Origin: Embleya hyalina
GTDB taxonomy: Bacteria > Actinomycetota > Actinomycetes > Streptomycetales > Streptomycetaceae
Direction of reading: 5' to 3'
Assembly (NCBI RefSeq): GCF_003967355.1
Contig: NZ_BIFH01000016.1
Coordinates: 544,984 to 588,248 of the forward strand
Length of the DNA: 43,265 bases
Under the pieces are notes generated by a model, which was not told the DNA's origin, made no database searches, and worked only from the letters and a program-made list of their open reading frames with translations. Both the position numbers and the translations under genes were made by a program. Shown here one piece after another: positions 17,753 to 25,700 of the stretch (position 1 is the first letter of the stretch; each line of letters starts with the position of its first letter).

Positions 17753-18411
17753 TCCTTCGCGCGGAACGGGCCGTCCAGGGCCGCCCATTGCAGCAGCATG
17801 ATGGTCTTGGCGTCGGCGATCCGGCCGTCCCGGATCATCGCCGACGCCTCGGTGAACGGCAGTTCCAGGGTGTCGATGTCCTCGCCCTCGGCGGCGATCC
17901 CGCCGCCGAGGGCGGTGGCCGTGCCGGGGCCGTAGGGGGCGGCGAAGAAGTGCACCCGCTCGGTGACCGAACCCGGGCTCATGTAGACGTCGAAGACGTG
18001 TTCGGGCGTACCGACCACGTGTCCGGTTTCCTCGGCCGCCTCGCGGCGGATGGCCTCCTCGGGGGCGTCGCCGTCGAGGAGGCCGGCGGCGGTCTCGATC
18101 AGGAAGCCGTCCGGGTGCTCGTTGACGTAGGCGGGCAGCCGGAACTGGCGGGTCAGCAGCACCGTGCGCCGCTCCGCGTCGTAGAGCAGGATCGTGGCAC
18201 CGTCGCCCCGGTCGTAGTTCTCGCGCTGCTCGCGGCTCCAGTGACCGTCGGCATGTCGGTAGTCGAAGGTGGTCTTGCGCAGCACGTACCAGTCGCAGGA
18301 CAACACCTCCACGTCGTGGATCCGCACCCTCGGGTTGCGGGTGAGGTCGCGGCCGTAGCGGTCGAGGCCGGTGCGACCGCGCCGGTCGGGGGTGTCGATG
18401 CCGTCGGTCAT
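17749..18411 (-). CDS. nudK: Nudix hydrolase, NudK-like (GDP-mannose pyrophosphatase type)
   Basis: A 220-residue nucleotide-sugar pyrophosphatase of the ADP-ribose/GDP-mannose branch. The Nudix box reads AGLLDGDAPEEAIRREAAEETG, with the REAAEETG core intact and the same one-residue-shorter first part seen in E. coli NudK. Upstream are LLTRQFRLPAYVN and the ETAAGLL strand typical of this branch, and downstream YMSPGSVTERVHFF. It probably hydrolyses GDP-mannose or a related nucleotide sugar with Mg2+. It is convergent with the APH gene with a 4-bp overlap, and divergent from a TetR gene 162 bp away that might control it. Confidence 0.85.
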   Translation of the reverse strand: MTDGIDTPDRRGRTGLDRYGRDLTRNPRVRIHDVEVLSCDWYVLRKTTFDYRHADGHWSREQRENYDRGDGATILLYDAERRTVLLTRQFRLPAYVNEHPDGFLIETAAGLLDGDAPEEAIRREAAEETGHVVGTPEHVFDVYMSPGSVTERVHFFAAPYGPGTATALGGGIAAEGEDIDTLELPFTEASAMIRDGRIADAKTIMLLQWAALDGPFRAKD

Positions 18412-18572
18412 CGGGTGACCTTTCGTCTCGTGGAGGGGAGCGGAGCGGAGCGGAGTGGGATCGGGCGGGGGTGCGGGCCGGGGTGTCAGGATGCCGGCCC
18501 GGTCGCGGGAGGACCGCGGTGGCGTTCGGTGGCAGGGGGTTTGCCGGCCGTCTGTCTATAGTCGTTAGTGAG

Positions 18573-19178
18573 ATGACTGACTCGGTGCAGAAGAAGAGCC
18601 GGAGCCGGGCCGACGGCAGGCCCGGCAAGCGGGAGCGGCTGGTCGCGGCGACCGCGCGGGTCGTGTATCGGCAGGGGGTCGAGCGGACCACACTCGCCGA
18701 CATCGCCGCCGAGGCCGACGTGCCGGTGGGCAACGTCTACTACTACTTCCGGACCAAGGACCAACTCGTCGAGGCCGCCGTCGGCGACCACGAGCGGCGG
18801 CTGCGCGAGCTGATCGCGGCCCTGGCCGAACTGCCCACTCCGCGCGAGCGGTTGCGCGCCCTGGTCGAGGGCTGGGTGGGGGAGCGCGACCTCGCGGTGC
18901 GGTACGGGTGCCCGTTCGGCACGCTGGTGTCCGAGTTGGACAAGCGCGAGGACGAACCGGCTCGGCTCGCCGCCGACGTGATGCGGCTGCTGCTGGACTG
19001 GGCCGGGGAACAGTTCCGGGCGATGGGGCGCGGCGACGACGCGCGCGAATCGGCGATGGCCCTGGTCGGTGCGTACCAGGGCATGTCGTTGCTGACCAAC
19101 ACGCTCCGGGATCCGGAGATCATGGTCGTGCAGGGCGCGCGGCTGCTGGAGTGGATCGACGGATTGGCCGAGGGGTAG
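18573..19178 (+). CDS. TetR-family transcriptional regulator
   Basis: A 201-residue TetR repressor. HTH at ~18-65 (LVAATARVVYRQGVERTTLADIAAEADVPVGNVYYYFRTKDQLVEAAV). The C-terminal domain has a RYGCPFGTLVSELDK segment typical of a common actinobacterial TetR subfamily. I start at ATG 18573 (MTDSVQKKSRSRADG), because the upstream in-frame part is Arg/Gly-rich. A TATAGT -10-like hexamer at 18557-18562 ends only 10 nt before the ATG, so the transcript may be leaderless. It is divergent from the NudK gene. Confidence 0.9.
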   Translation: MTDSVQKKSRSRADGRPGKRERLVAATARVVYRQGVERTTLADIAAEADVPVGNVYYYFRTKDQLVEAAVGDHERRLRELIAALAELPTPRERLRALVEGWVGERDLAVRYGCPFGTLVSELDKREDEPARLAADVMRLLLDWAGEQFRAMGRGDDARESAMALVGAYQGMSLLTNTLRDPEIMVVQGARLLEWIDGLAEG

Positions 19179-19206
19179 GGGGCGACGAAGAAAGTTTCGT
19201 CGGTCG

Positions 19207-19233
19207 TGTCGATCCGGCCGCCTCTCGTTCGTC
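19207..19233 (+). promoter_or_regulatory. Candidate ECF42-dependent promoter
   Basis: TGTCGA at 19207-19212 and CGTC at 19230-19233 are separated by 17 nt. From memory of published work on Streptomyces ECF42 sigma factors, their promoters carry TGTCGA at -35 and CG(A/T)C at -10. The site lies about 70 bp upstream of the DGPF-protein start, which is followed by an ECF42 gene, so positive autoregulation is likely. The match was made by eye. Confidence 0.6.
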
Positions 19234-19300
19234 GTCCTGGTGTGCGGCAGGCCGGCCGGCTGCCGGGCGGGACACCATCGGACAAGACGGGAGTCGGACC

Positions 19301-19651
19301 ATGAAATACATGTTGTTGATCCACAGCGGGGCGGTCGACGCGGAGGGCGGGGCCCCCGAGTGCGGCGTCGAGGAGTGGATGGCCTACGACAAGGAGGTCA
19401 AGGACGCGGGCATCTTCGTGTCCGGGGAGTCGCTGGCGGACCTGGTGACCGCGACCACGGTGCGGGTCGGCGAGGCCGGTGAGCGGACCGTGACCGACGG
19501 GCCGTTCGCGGAGTCCCGGGAGGTGCTGGGCGGGTTCTACGTGATCGACGTGCCGGATCTGGACGTCGCGCTCGACTGGGCCGCGCGCTGTCCCGGGGCC
19601 CGGGGCAGCGGCGCGATGGTGGTCCGGCCGATCGCCGACTTCTCGGTCTGA
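19301..19651 (+). CDS. DGPF/YCII-related protein
   Basis: A 116-residue YCII-fold protein with the diagnostic TDGPFAESREVLGGFYVIDVPDLD segment. It opens MKYMLLIHSGAVD, the usual start for the family. DGPF proteins are small dimeric alpha/beta-barrel-like proteins of uncertain chemistry and are the characteristic partners of ECF42 sigma factors. ATG 19301 has an ACGGGAG ribosome site. The sigma gene starts 5 bp after its stop, so the two form an operon behind the candidate ECF42 promoter at 19207. Confidence 0.93.
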   Translation: MKYMLLIHSGAVDAEGGAPECGVEEWMAYDKEVKDAGIFVSGESLADLVTATTVRVGEAGERTVTDGPFAESREVLGGFYVIDVPDLDVALDWAARCPGARGSGAMVVRPIADFSV

Positions 19652-19656
19652 TCGCG

Positions 19657-21003
19657 ATGGACGAGCGAGCCGCCGGCCCCGACGAACCCGCGCGAGCGGG
19701 CGTGGACGCCTCGGTGGAATCGGTGTTCCGCGAGGAACGGGGCCGGTTGCTTGCCTCCCTCTCGCGCCGCTTCGGTGATTTGGACCTGGCCGAGGAGGTC
19801 GCCTCGGAGGCGATCGAGGCGGCGCTGGTGCACTGGCCGGTCGACGGCGTGCCGTCGCGCCCCGGCGCCTGGTTGTTGACCACGGCCCGGCGGCGGGCGG
19901 TGGACCGGCTGCGTCGGGACCGGACCTACGCCGCACGGCTGGCCGTGTTGCAGGTGGAGGCGGACCGGGCCGATCCGGCGCCCGCGGCCGACGCCGACGG
20001 CGAGTTGCCCGACGAACGACTCCAGCTGTTCTTCACGTGCGCGCATCCCGCCCTGCCCGCCGAGGACCGCGGGGCGCTGACGCTGCGCTGCCTGGCCGGG
20101 CTGACCACACCCGAGGTGGCCCGCGCGTATCTGGTGCCGACCGCGACCATGGCCCAGCGGATCGTCCGGGCGAAGAAGAAGATCCGCGAGGCCCGCATCC
20201 CCTTCCGGGTGCCCGGCGTCGACGAGTTGCCGGCCCGATTGCCGGGCGTGCTCCAGGTGCTCTACTCGATCTTCACCGAGGGGTACGCGGCCAGCTCGGG
20301 GCCGACGTTGCAGCGGTCGGACCTCGCGGAGGAGGCGATCCGGCTGGCCCGGATCCTGCGCCGGCTGCTGCCCGCCGAACGGGAGCCGGCCGGGCTGCTC
20401 GGGCTGATGTTGCTGATCCACGCGCGCCGCGCGGCGCGGACCGACGCGGCCGGGGCGCTGGTGTTGTTGGCCGATCAGGACCGGGGGCGGTGGGACCGGG
20501 CGATGATCGAGGAGGGCCGGGAGCTGGTCCGGGTCGCGCTGACGGGTGGGCCGCCCGGCAGGTACGGGGTTCAGGCCGCGATCGCCGCGTTGCACGACGA
20601 GGCGGCGGATCTGACCACCACGGACTGGCCGCAGGTGGTGGCGCTGTACGACGTGTTGTTCGCGCTCACGCCGTCGCCGATCGTGGCGCTGAACCGGGCG
20701 GTGGCGGTGGCGATGCGGGACGGTCCGGAGGCGGGCCTGGTGCTGCTGGACGCGCTGGCCGACGAGCCGAGGTTGCGGGGGCATCATCCGTATCCGGCGG
20801 CGCGGGCGGAGTTGTTGTACCGGTGCGGGCGGTTCGCCGAGGCGGCGGTGGCCTATCGGGAGGCGTTGGAGCAGGTGGGTACGGATCCGGAACGGGCGCA
20901 TTTGTCGCGGGGGCTGGCGGCGGCTTCGGCGGCGGCCGGGGCCGGGTCGGGTTCGAGTGCCGGTTCGGACTCGGATTCGGCGGCCGGTACGCGGGACGGG
21001 TGA
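19657..21003 (+). CDS. ECF42-type RNA polymerase sigma factor with C-terminal extension
   Basis: A 448-residue sigma factor with no membrane segments. Region 2 spans ~17-90 (VFREERGRLLASLSRRFGDLDLAEEVASEAIEAAL, RPGAWLLTTARRRAVDRLRRD) and region 4 ~130-185 (LTLRCLAGLTTPEVARAYLVPTATMAQRIVRAKKKIR). A ~250-residue C-terminal domain follows, including YSIFTEGYAASSG, LNRAVAVAMRDGPEAGL and TPR-like helices near 355-420 (AELLYRCGRFAEAAVAYREAL), then a Ser/Gly/Ala tail. Size and C-terminal extension match ECF42 group factors, which pair with DGPF proteins. There is no anti-sigma gene; activity is thought to be controlled through the C-terminal domain. Its target here is probably its own operon. Confidence 0.93.
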   Translation: MDERAAGPDEPARAGVDASVESVFREERGRLLASLSRRFGDLDLAEEVASEAIEAALVHWPVDGVPSRPGAWLLTTARRRAVDRLRRDRTYAARLAVLQVEADRADPAPAADADGELPDERLQLFFTCAHPALPAEDRGALTLRCLAGLTTPEVARAYLVPTATMAQRIVRAKKKIREARIPFRVPGVDELPARLPGVLQVLYSIFTEGYAASSGPTLQRSDLAEEAIRLARILRRLLPAEREPAGLLGLMLLIHARRAARTDAAGALVLLADQDRGRWDRAMIEEGRELVRVALTGGPPGRYGVQAAIAALHDEAADLTTTDWPQVVALYDVLFALTPSPIVALNRAVAVAMRDGPEAGLVLLDALADEPRLRGHHPYPAARAELLYRCGRFAEAAVAYREALEQVGTDPERAHLSRGLAAASAAAGAGSGSSAGSDSDSAAGTRDG

Positions 21004-21120
21004 CGTTCGTCGGCGCGGCTCGGGCGGCCGGCGGCGGAGCCGGCGGGATCATGGAGGCGCGGTCGGGCTCGGCCGTCCCGGGCGGGTGTCGCCCCGGGGG
21101 TCGTGGCGAGGGGTGCGGGC

Positions 21121-21909
21121 GTGGAGGATCGGGCCGAGCGGCTTGCGCGGGTGGCACGGGGCTGGGACGAGGCCGCGGAGGGGTACGAGGCCTACTTCGT
21201 GCCCCGATTCGCGCCGTGGGTACGGGCGGCGGTGACCGCGGTCGGGTCGTTGCCGGACGGGCCGATCCTGGTGCCGTGTTGTGGCACCTTTCCCGAATTC
21301 GAACTGCTGACCGAGGACTTCGACGACCGGGAGATCGTCGGTCTCGACCTCTCCCCGGGCATGGTGCGACTGGCTCGGGAGCGGGTGGCCGGCCGGGCCG
21401 GGGTCACGGTCGTCGAGGGCGACGCCTCGACCCTGGACGCGCGGTGGACGGGCCGGTGCGCGGCGATCGTGTCGGTGTTCGGGCTCCAGCAGTTGCCCGA
21501 GCCGGACCACGCGCTCGATTCGTGGGTCGGGGCGCTGTGCCCGGGCGGACGGCTCGCGGTGGTCTTCTGGCCGGACGGGATCGAGGAGACCGGCCCGTTC
21601 GCGCTGCTCGGCGAGGTGGTCCGGGCCCGGACGCCGGCGTCCGACCGCTCCTGGGAGGGGCGTCTCCCGGCCGCGATCACCGGGCGGGGCGCGACGATCG
21701 AGCGGGACGTGGACCTGGTGTACCCGATGTCCCACCCGGACGCGGCGGCCTTCTTCGACGCGTTCACCCGCTCCGGTCCGCTGCGGGCGTCGACCCTGGC
21801 CCGGGGCGAGGCGTTCATGGCCGAACTGCGCGAGGAGTTCCTGCGTCGGGCCGTGGCGGGGGAGTGGCATCACGAGCCGCGCGCGCGGATGGTGGTGGCG
21901 CGTCGCTGA
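21121..21909 (+). CDS. SAM-dependent methyltransferase (class I)
   Basis: A 262-residue Rossmann-fold methyltransferase. Motif I is unusual, ILVPCCGTFPEFELL, with CCG where most families have G-C-G. Then come VGLDLSPGMVRLARERV (acidic loop binding the ribose), VVEGDASTLD, and CPGGRLAVVFWPDG. The substrate is not predictable. GTG 21121 has GAGGGG 7 nt upstream and is preferred to GTG 21103. It starts 117 bp after the ECF42 gene on the same strand and may belong to the same transcript or stand alone. Confidence 0.85.
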   Translation: MEDRAERLARVARGWDEAAEGYEAYFVPRFAPWVRAAVTAVGSLPDGPILVPCCGTFPEFELLTEDFDDREIVGLDLSPGMVRLARERVAGRAGVTVVEGDASTLDARWTGRCAAIVSVFGLQQLPEPDHALDSWVGALCPGGRLAVVFWPDGIEETGPFALLGEVVRARTPASDRSWEGRLPAAITGRGATIERDVDLVYPMSHPDAAAFFDAFTRSGPLRASTLARGEAFMAELREEFLRRAVAGEWHHEPRARMVVARR

Positions 21910-21953
21910 GCGGGCTTCGCGGCGGTGGGGCGACGGCGTCGCCCGGTCCTCGG

Positions 21954-22244
21954 TCAGGTGTCGGTGTCGCCGAGGAATTCCATGCCGTCGAGGACCGTCA
22001 CCACGACGACGACCATGACGCCGCGCAGGACGCCGTATTCGATGAGCAGGGCCGGTGCCACCATCGCCTGGCGGGTGTCGTCGTCGGGGCCGATCGGAGC
22101 GGAGGCCTTGGTGTACGGGTCGCGCGCGAGTACCTGGAGGGCCTTGGTGAGCTGCGCGCGGCGCTCGGGCGGCAGCGAGTCGCGGACGGCGGCGGCCGTC
22201 TCCGTGTACTCCACGCGGTACGGGCCGCTCGGATGAGCCTTCAC
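21954..22244 (-). CDS. Small RelE/ParE-like protein without an adjacent antitoxin
   Basis: A 96-residue protein starting at GTG 22244 with a strong GGAGGGGAG site. The pattern YRVEYTETAAAVRDSLPPERRAQLTKALQVLARDPY, then APALLIEYGVLRGVMVVVVVTVLD, fits the helix-helix-sheet order of the RelE/ParE toxin fold. Residue-level identity to known toxins is low by eye and no typical catalytic set is clear. No antitoxin-like partner lies on either side: the neighbours are a methyltransferase and a YqeB-like gene. It could be an orphan toxin relative or a domesticated fold. Confidence 0.6.
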   Translation of the reverse strand: MKAHPSGPYRVEYTETAAAVRDSLPPERRAQLTKALQVLARDPYTKASAPIGPDDDTRQAMVAPALLIEYGVLRGVMVVVVVTVLDGMEFLGDTDT

Positions 22245-22340
22245 GGCGCTCCCCTCCCCTGGCGTTCCGGTCCTGAGGGGACGGTAGCCGCCGGCCGACG
22301 CGCTGACCAGATCGGGGCGGGGTCGGGTGGGCGGCTCCGG

Positions 22341-23066
22341 TCAGGCTTCGGGTGCCTCGGGGCGGTGCGGGCGGCTGCGGCGGCGGTACTGCTGGGCGCC
22401 CTTGCGGTCGCGGACGGCGAGGCCTCGGGCGCGGAGATCGTCCAGGGCCTGCTCCGCCGCACCGGGGCGTTTGTCGGTCAGGGCGCGCTTGCGGGTGCGC
22501 AGTAGGGCGTGCGCGGCTTCCTCCAGGTCGGGGGTGCCGTCGACCCAGGGGGTGAAGTCCGCCTCGCGCGGGTCGGTCGTACCGCGCCAGGGATATTCGA
22601 AGCGGGCGAAGGCGTCGCGCAGGTGTTCGGTGGACAGGTCGCCGGCGCGGACCCGGATCAGTTCCCGCTCGGCGGCGTCCAGGGCGACCAGGTCCCGGCC
22701 GTCGGTGAACACGGCGGCGATCCGGTCCCGACGCACCAGGAGGCCGGCGCCGTCCACGTGGATCGTGATGTCTTCGGCCGTCACCGTCACGACCGGGCTC
22801 TCCCGGTGTGCGACGACCGCCATCCAGGCGCCGATCCCGGCGCCGAGCAGGGTCAGGGCCGGTACCGCCCACGCGGTCGGCAGGCGCGCGGCCAGACGCA
22901 GTGGGGCGGGGGCCGAGCCGGTCAGGTCCAACAGGGCGCGTACCAGCGGGCCCACCCCGAACCCCGCGCCGAAGCCGAGCAGGGCGGTGCCGACGCCGAT
23001 CAGCCACAGCCACACCTGGGGCATCCGGATCGTGACGGCTTGTTCGTCGACCGCTGTCGCGTCCAT
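22341..23066 (-). CDS. YqeB-like membrane protein
   Basis: A 241-residue protein with two N-terminal transmembrane helices (VWLWLIGVGTALLGFGAGFGVG and AWAVPALTLLGAGIGAWMAVVAH) and a cytoplasmic C-terminal region. The region includes a PH-like stretch (ITIHVDGAGLLVRRDRIAAVFTDGRDLVALD) and a segment with DPREADFTPWVDGTPDLEEAAHALLRTRKRAL, which resembles the Bacillus YqeB family. Its biochemical role is not known. The ATG at 23066 lies 4 bp past the stop of the upstream TetR gene, so the two are cotranscribed and the TetR probably regulates it. The tail is basic (QYRRRSRPHRP). Confidence 0.75.
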   Translation of the reverse strand: MDATAVDEQAVTIRMPQVWLWLIGVGTALLGFGAGFGVGPLVRALLDLTGSAPAPLRLAARLPTAWAVPALTLLGAGIGAWMAVVAHRESPVVTVTAEDITIHVDGAGLLVRRDRIAAVFTDGRDLVALDAAERELIRVRAGDLSTEHLRDAFARFEYPWRGTTDPREADFTPWVDGTPDLEEAAHALLRTRKRALTDKRPGAAEQALDDLRARGLAVRDRKGAQQYRRRSRPHRPEAPEA

Positions 23067-23070
23067 GGTC

Positions 23071-23700
23071 TTACTTCGTCTCGCTTTCTCGTGGGTCGCC
23101 GGTCGGGTCGGGACTCGGCTCCGGGGCCAGGTAGCGGGCCACGGTGCGGCGCAGGGCCGGTATCGCGTCGCGGTCGGGGTGGGCGCCCAGGTAGACCGCG
23201 TCGACCAGGTTCCGGATCCAGGTCGCCGTCTCGGCCGGGTCGAGCGCGGGGTCGACGGTGCCGTCGACGATGCCGCGGGTGATCAGGCCGACCAGGCCCT
23301 CCTGGACCACGGCTTCGGTTCGGGTGATCACCTCGACCAGTTCGGGATCCCGGTCGATCTGGCGCAGCAGTTCGACGAGGATCCCGGCCGCGTGCGGGTC
23401 CCGGGCGTCGGCGGCGAGGTCGGTGGCCAGGTCGACGATCGCCGCCGCGGGGTGGGCGGCGCCCGCGTGGCGATCCACCAGCGTGCGCGAGAGGGGCAGA
23501 TCGCGTTCGAAGACGGCCCGGAAGACGGCGCGCTTGTCGGGGTAGTAGTAGAAGACGCTCGCCGCGCTCATCCCGGCGGCCCGGGCGATGTCGGCCACGG
23601 TGGTCGCCTCGAACCCCTGCTCCGCGAAGCGCGCGGCGGCGGCGACGGCGATCGTTTCGCGGCGTCGGGCGACCCGCTCGGGGTCCGTGGTGCGGGCCAC
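23071..23700 (-). CDS. TetR-family transcriptional regulator
   Basis: A 209-residue TetR repressor starting at GTG 23700. HTH ~15-60 (ETIAVAAAARFAEQGFEATTVADIARAAGMSAASVFYYYPDKRAVFRAV). The C-terminal domain (AGILVELLRQIDRDPELVEVITRTEAVVQEGLVGLI) resembles regulators of efflux or membrane functions. First gene of a two-gene unit with the YqeB-like gene. A near-perfect TetR palindrome lies 19 bp upstream of the start, overlapping the stop codon of the MerR gene, which indicates autoregulation. Confidence 0.93.
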   Translation of the reverse strand: MARTTDPERVARRRETIAVAAAARFAEQGFEATTVADIARAAGMSAASVFYYYPDKRAVFRAVFERDLPLSRTLVDRHAGAAHPAAAIVDLATDLAADARDPHAAGILVELLRQIDRDPELVEVITRTEAVVQEGLVGLITRGIVDGTVDPALDPAETATWIRNLVDAVYLGAHPDRDAIPALRRTVARYLAPEPSPDPTGDPRESETK

Positions 23701-23718
23701 GGGATCGCCGCCTTTCCA

Positions 23719-23736
23719 TGACTGATCGGTCAGTCA
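23719..23736. promoter_or_regulatory. TetR operator TGACTGA-N4-TCAGTCA
   Basis: Perfect 7-bp arms flank TCGG. The site lies 19 bp before the GTG of the TetR gene (23700) and overlaps the last codon and stop of the upstream MerR gene. TGACTGA/TCAGTCA arms are common for TetR-family operators, so autorepression of the TetR-YqeB unit is the likely role. Confidence 0.75.
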
Positions 23737-24291
23737 GAGAATAGCATCGATGGCGCTTTCGGCGTCGTTGCTCGCCGTGTCGTCACCCGCGTCGAGCCCG
23801 CGTTCGAGCCCGCGTTCGGGCTCGGGTTCGGGATCGGTCTCGGGTTCGGCGTCTGCGAGGTAGTCCTCGTAGACGCCGATCTTGTAGCCGATCAGGTCCA
23901 TGCACTGGTGCAGTTGGGCGATCTGGCCGGCGATTCGGGTCTTGTGCTCGCGGAGGATGGCCAGGCGTTCGCGTTCGGTGCCTTCGCCCGCCCGGGCCAG
24001 TTCGGTGTAGTGGCGGATGGCCGGGATGGGCATGCCGGAGCCGCGCAGGACGATGCACATGTTCAGCCAGGCGATGTCGTGTTCGGCGTACCGGCGGCGT
24101 CCGCCCGGGCCGCGCCGGACCGGGTTGGCCAGGATGCCCTCGCGTTCGTAGAAGCGCAGGGTGTCGATGGTCAGGCCGGTACGGGCGGCGACCTCGCCGA
24201 TGCTCAGGTCGCCCGGGGGGTCCGGGGCGTCGTCGCCCGCGTGCTCGGCCGGCCGGTGGTCCGCGGGGCTGTTGTCGGGGTTCTGCGTCAC
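23734..24291 (-). CDS. MerR-family transcriptional regulator
   Basis: A 185-residue MerR-type activator. The N-terminal winged helix begins near residue 29 (LSIGEVAARTGLTIDTLRFYEREGI, GRRRYAEHDIAWLNMCIVLRGSGMPI), followed by a dimer coiled coil (ERERLAILREHKTRIAGQIAQLHQCMDLIGYKI). It resembles AdhR/YyaN-type regulators that respond to electrophiles or aldehydes. The first ~28 and last ~40 residues are acidic and low in complexity. The start is GTG 24291 with no good ribosome site. It is divergent from an aldo/keto reductase whose promoter shows the 19-bp spacer typical of MerR control. Confidence 0.92.
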   Translation of the reverse strand: MTQNPDNSPADHRPAEHAGDDAPDPPGDLSIGEVAARTGLTIDTLRFYEREGILANPVRRGPGGRRRYAEHDIAWLNMCIVLRGSGMPIPAIRHYTELARAGEGTERERLAILREHKTRIAGQIAQLHQCMDLIGYKIGVYEDYLADAEPETDPEPEPERGLERGLDAGDDTASNDAESAIDAIL

Positions 24292-24308
24292 GCGCCCCAG
24301 GATGGGGC

Positions 24309-24339
24309 TTGACCTGGAGTCGGGTCCAGCTCATAGATT
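24309..24339 (+). promoter_or_regulatory. MerR-type promoter with 19-bp spacer
   Basis: The -35 TTGACC (24309-24314) and -10 TAGATT (24334-24339) are separated by 19 nt, longer than normal. The spacer region holds the dyad CTGGA (24314-24318) and TCCAG (24325-24329). This is the classical layout bound and untwisted by MerR-family activators. It faces the aldo/keto reductase and lies just upstream of the divergent MerR gene. Confidence 0.75.
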
Positions 24340-24469
24340 GCCGGGCACCGGAGCGGGCCTCGCGCCGGCCCGCCGAGGGGCGGGTCGGGCCGTACGAGTG
24401 TGCCCGCCACCGGGTATCACCGGCAGTCGGGGGACCCCGGCCGGGAGCCCAGGAACAAGGAGCACGACC

Positions 24470-25519
24470 ATGCGATACCGCCCGCTCGGCCGCACCGGGA
24501 TGCACGTCAGCGTGCAGGCGCTCGGCACGATGATGTTCGGCGCGGTGGGCAACCCCGATCACGACGACTGCGTCCGGATCGTGCACGCCGCGCTGGACCG
24601 GGGCATCAACTTCGTGGACACGGCCGACATGTACTCGGCCGGCGAGAGCGAGGAGATCGTCGGCAAGGCGCTGCGCGGTCGCCGGGACGACGTGGTGCTG
24701 GCCACCAAGGGGCACTTTCCGATGGGGGAGGGGGTCAACCGCGGCGGCAACTCGCGGCGTTGGATCCTGACCGCGGTCGAGGACAGCCTGCGTCGGCTCG
24801 GGACGGATCGCATCGACCTGTACCAGATCCACCGCCCGGACGACTCGACCGACATCGAGGAGACCCTGGCCGTGCTGACCGATCTGGTCCGCCAGGGCAA
24901 GATCCGGGCGTTCGGCTGCTCGACGTTCCCCGCCGAGGACGTGGTCGAGGCGTATCACGTGGCGGAGCGGCGCGGCCTGTACCGGTTCCGGACCGAGCAG
25001 CCGCCGTATTCGATCCTGGCCCGGGGCGTCGAGGCGTCGCTGCTCCCGGTGTGCGAGCGGTTGGGCATGGGCGTGCTGACCTGGGGCCCGCTCGCCTCCG
25101 GGTTCCTCACCGGCCGCCATCGCAAGGACACGCCGATCGACCTGACCTCGGGCCGGGCCCGGCTCAATCCCGGGCGGTTCGATCCGACCCTGCCGGTGAA
25201 CGTCACCAAACTCGACATCGTCGAGCGACTGGTCGAGCTGGCCGAGGAGATCGGCTGCACGCTGCCGGAGCTGGCGATGGCGTTCCCGACCGCGCACCCG
25301 GCGGTCACCTCGGTCGTCATCGGGCCGCGCACCATGGAGCAGGCGATGGCGGCGATCAAGGGCGCCTCGCTGGTCCTGGACGACGCGACGCTGGACCGGA
25401 TCGACGAGATCGTGCCGCCGGGGACGAACGTCTACCACCCGGACGGCGCGTGGACCCATCCGGCGGTGGCCCGCAGTGCGCTGCGGCGGCGGGCGGTGGG
25501 GGAGCGGGCGGCGGGGTGA
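24470..25519 (+). CDS. Aldo/keto reductase
   Basis: A 349-residue NADPH-dependent oxidoreductase with a (beta/alpha)8 barrel. The catalytic tetrad is visible: D50 (NFVDTADMY), Y55, K80 (LATKG) and H121 (LYQIHRPD). Later segments RAFGCSTFPAEDVVEAY, LTWGPLASGFLTG and SVVIGPRTMEQA fit the YajO/IolS-type family. ATG 24470 is preceded by AAGGAG. It has a 130-nt leader after a MerR-type promoter, so it is probably induced by the divergent regulator when reactive carbonyls or electrophiles appear; the detoxification role is inferred. Confidence 0.93.
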   Translation: MRYRPLGRTGMHVSVQALGTMMFGAVGNPDHDDCVRIVHAALDRGINFVDTADMYSAGESEEIVGKALRGRRDDVVLATKGHFPMGEGVNRGGNSRRWILTAVEDSLRRLGTDRIDLYQIHRPDDSTDIEETLAVLTDLVRQGKIRAFGCSTFPAEDVVEAYHVAERRGLYRFRTEQPPYSILARGVEASLLPVCERLGMGVLTWGPLASGFLTGRHRKDTPIDLTSGRARLNPGRFDPTLPVNVTKLDIVERLVELAEEIGCTLPELAMAFPTAHPAVTSVVIGPRTMEQAMAAIKGASLVLDDATLDRIDEIVPPGTNVYHPDGAWTHPAVARSALRRRAVGERAAG

Positions 25520-25653
25520 CGGTGCCTCGGTCCGGGCCGGCGGTGTCGGCCCGGTATCCGTGCCGTCGGTGCGCGATCCCGCGATCCTCGCTCATGCGTC
25601 CCGGTGCCGAACCCGCTCTCCTCGGGAACTTCCCGGTCGTCCCGCCCGACTGA

Positions 25654-25700
25654 CTCCCCGGGTCCGCCTTCGCGGGCCACCTGACGGTACTTCCGGGGAG
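25654..25700 (+). promoter_or_regulatory. Leader hairpin that sequesters the ribosome site
   Basis: CTCCCCGG (25654-25661) is perfectly complementary to CCGGGGAG (25693-25700), which contains the Shine-Dalgarno of the substrate-binding protein gene starting at GTG 25708. A nested hairpin GTCCGC-CTTC-GCGGGC sits inside. The geometry suggests translational control of the importer operon, for example by a ligand or protein, but no known riboswitch class is complete here. Confidence 0.5.

Noticed and set aside
21954-23066. Toxin-antitoxin pair of the RelE-like and YqeB-like genes
   Set aside because: The YqeB-like product is a two-helix membrane protein cotranscribed with a TetR, not an antitoxin.
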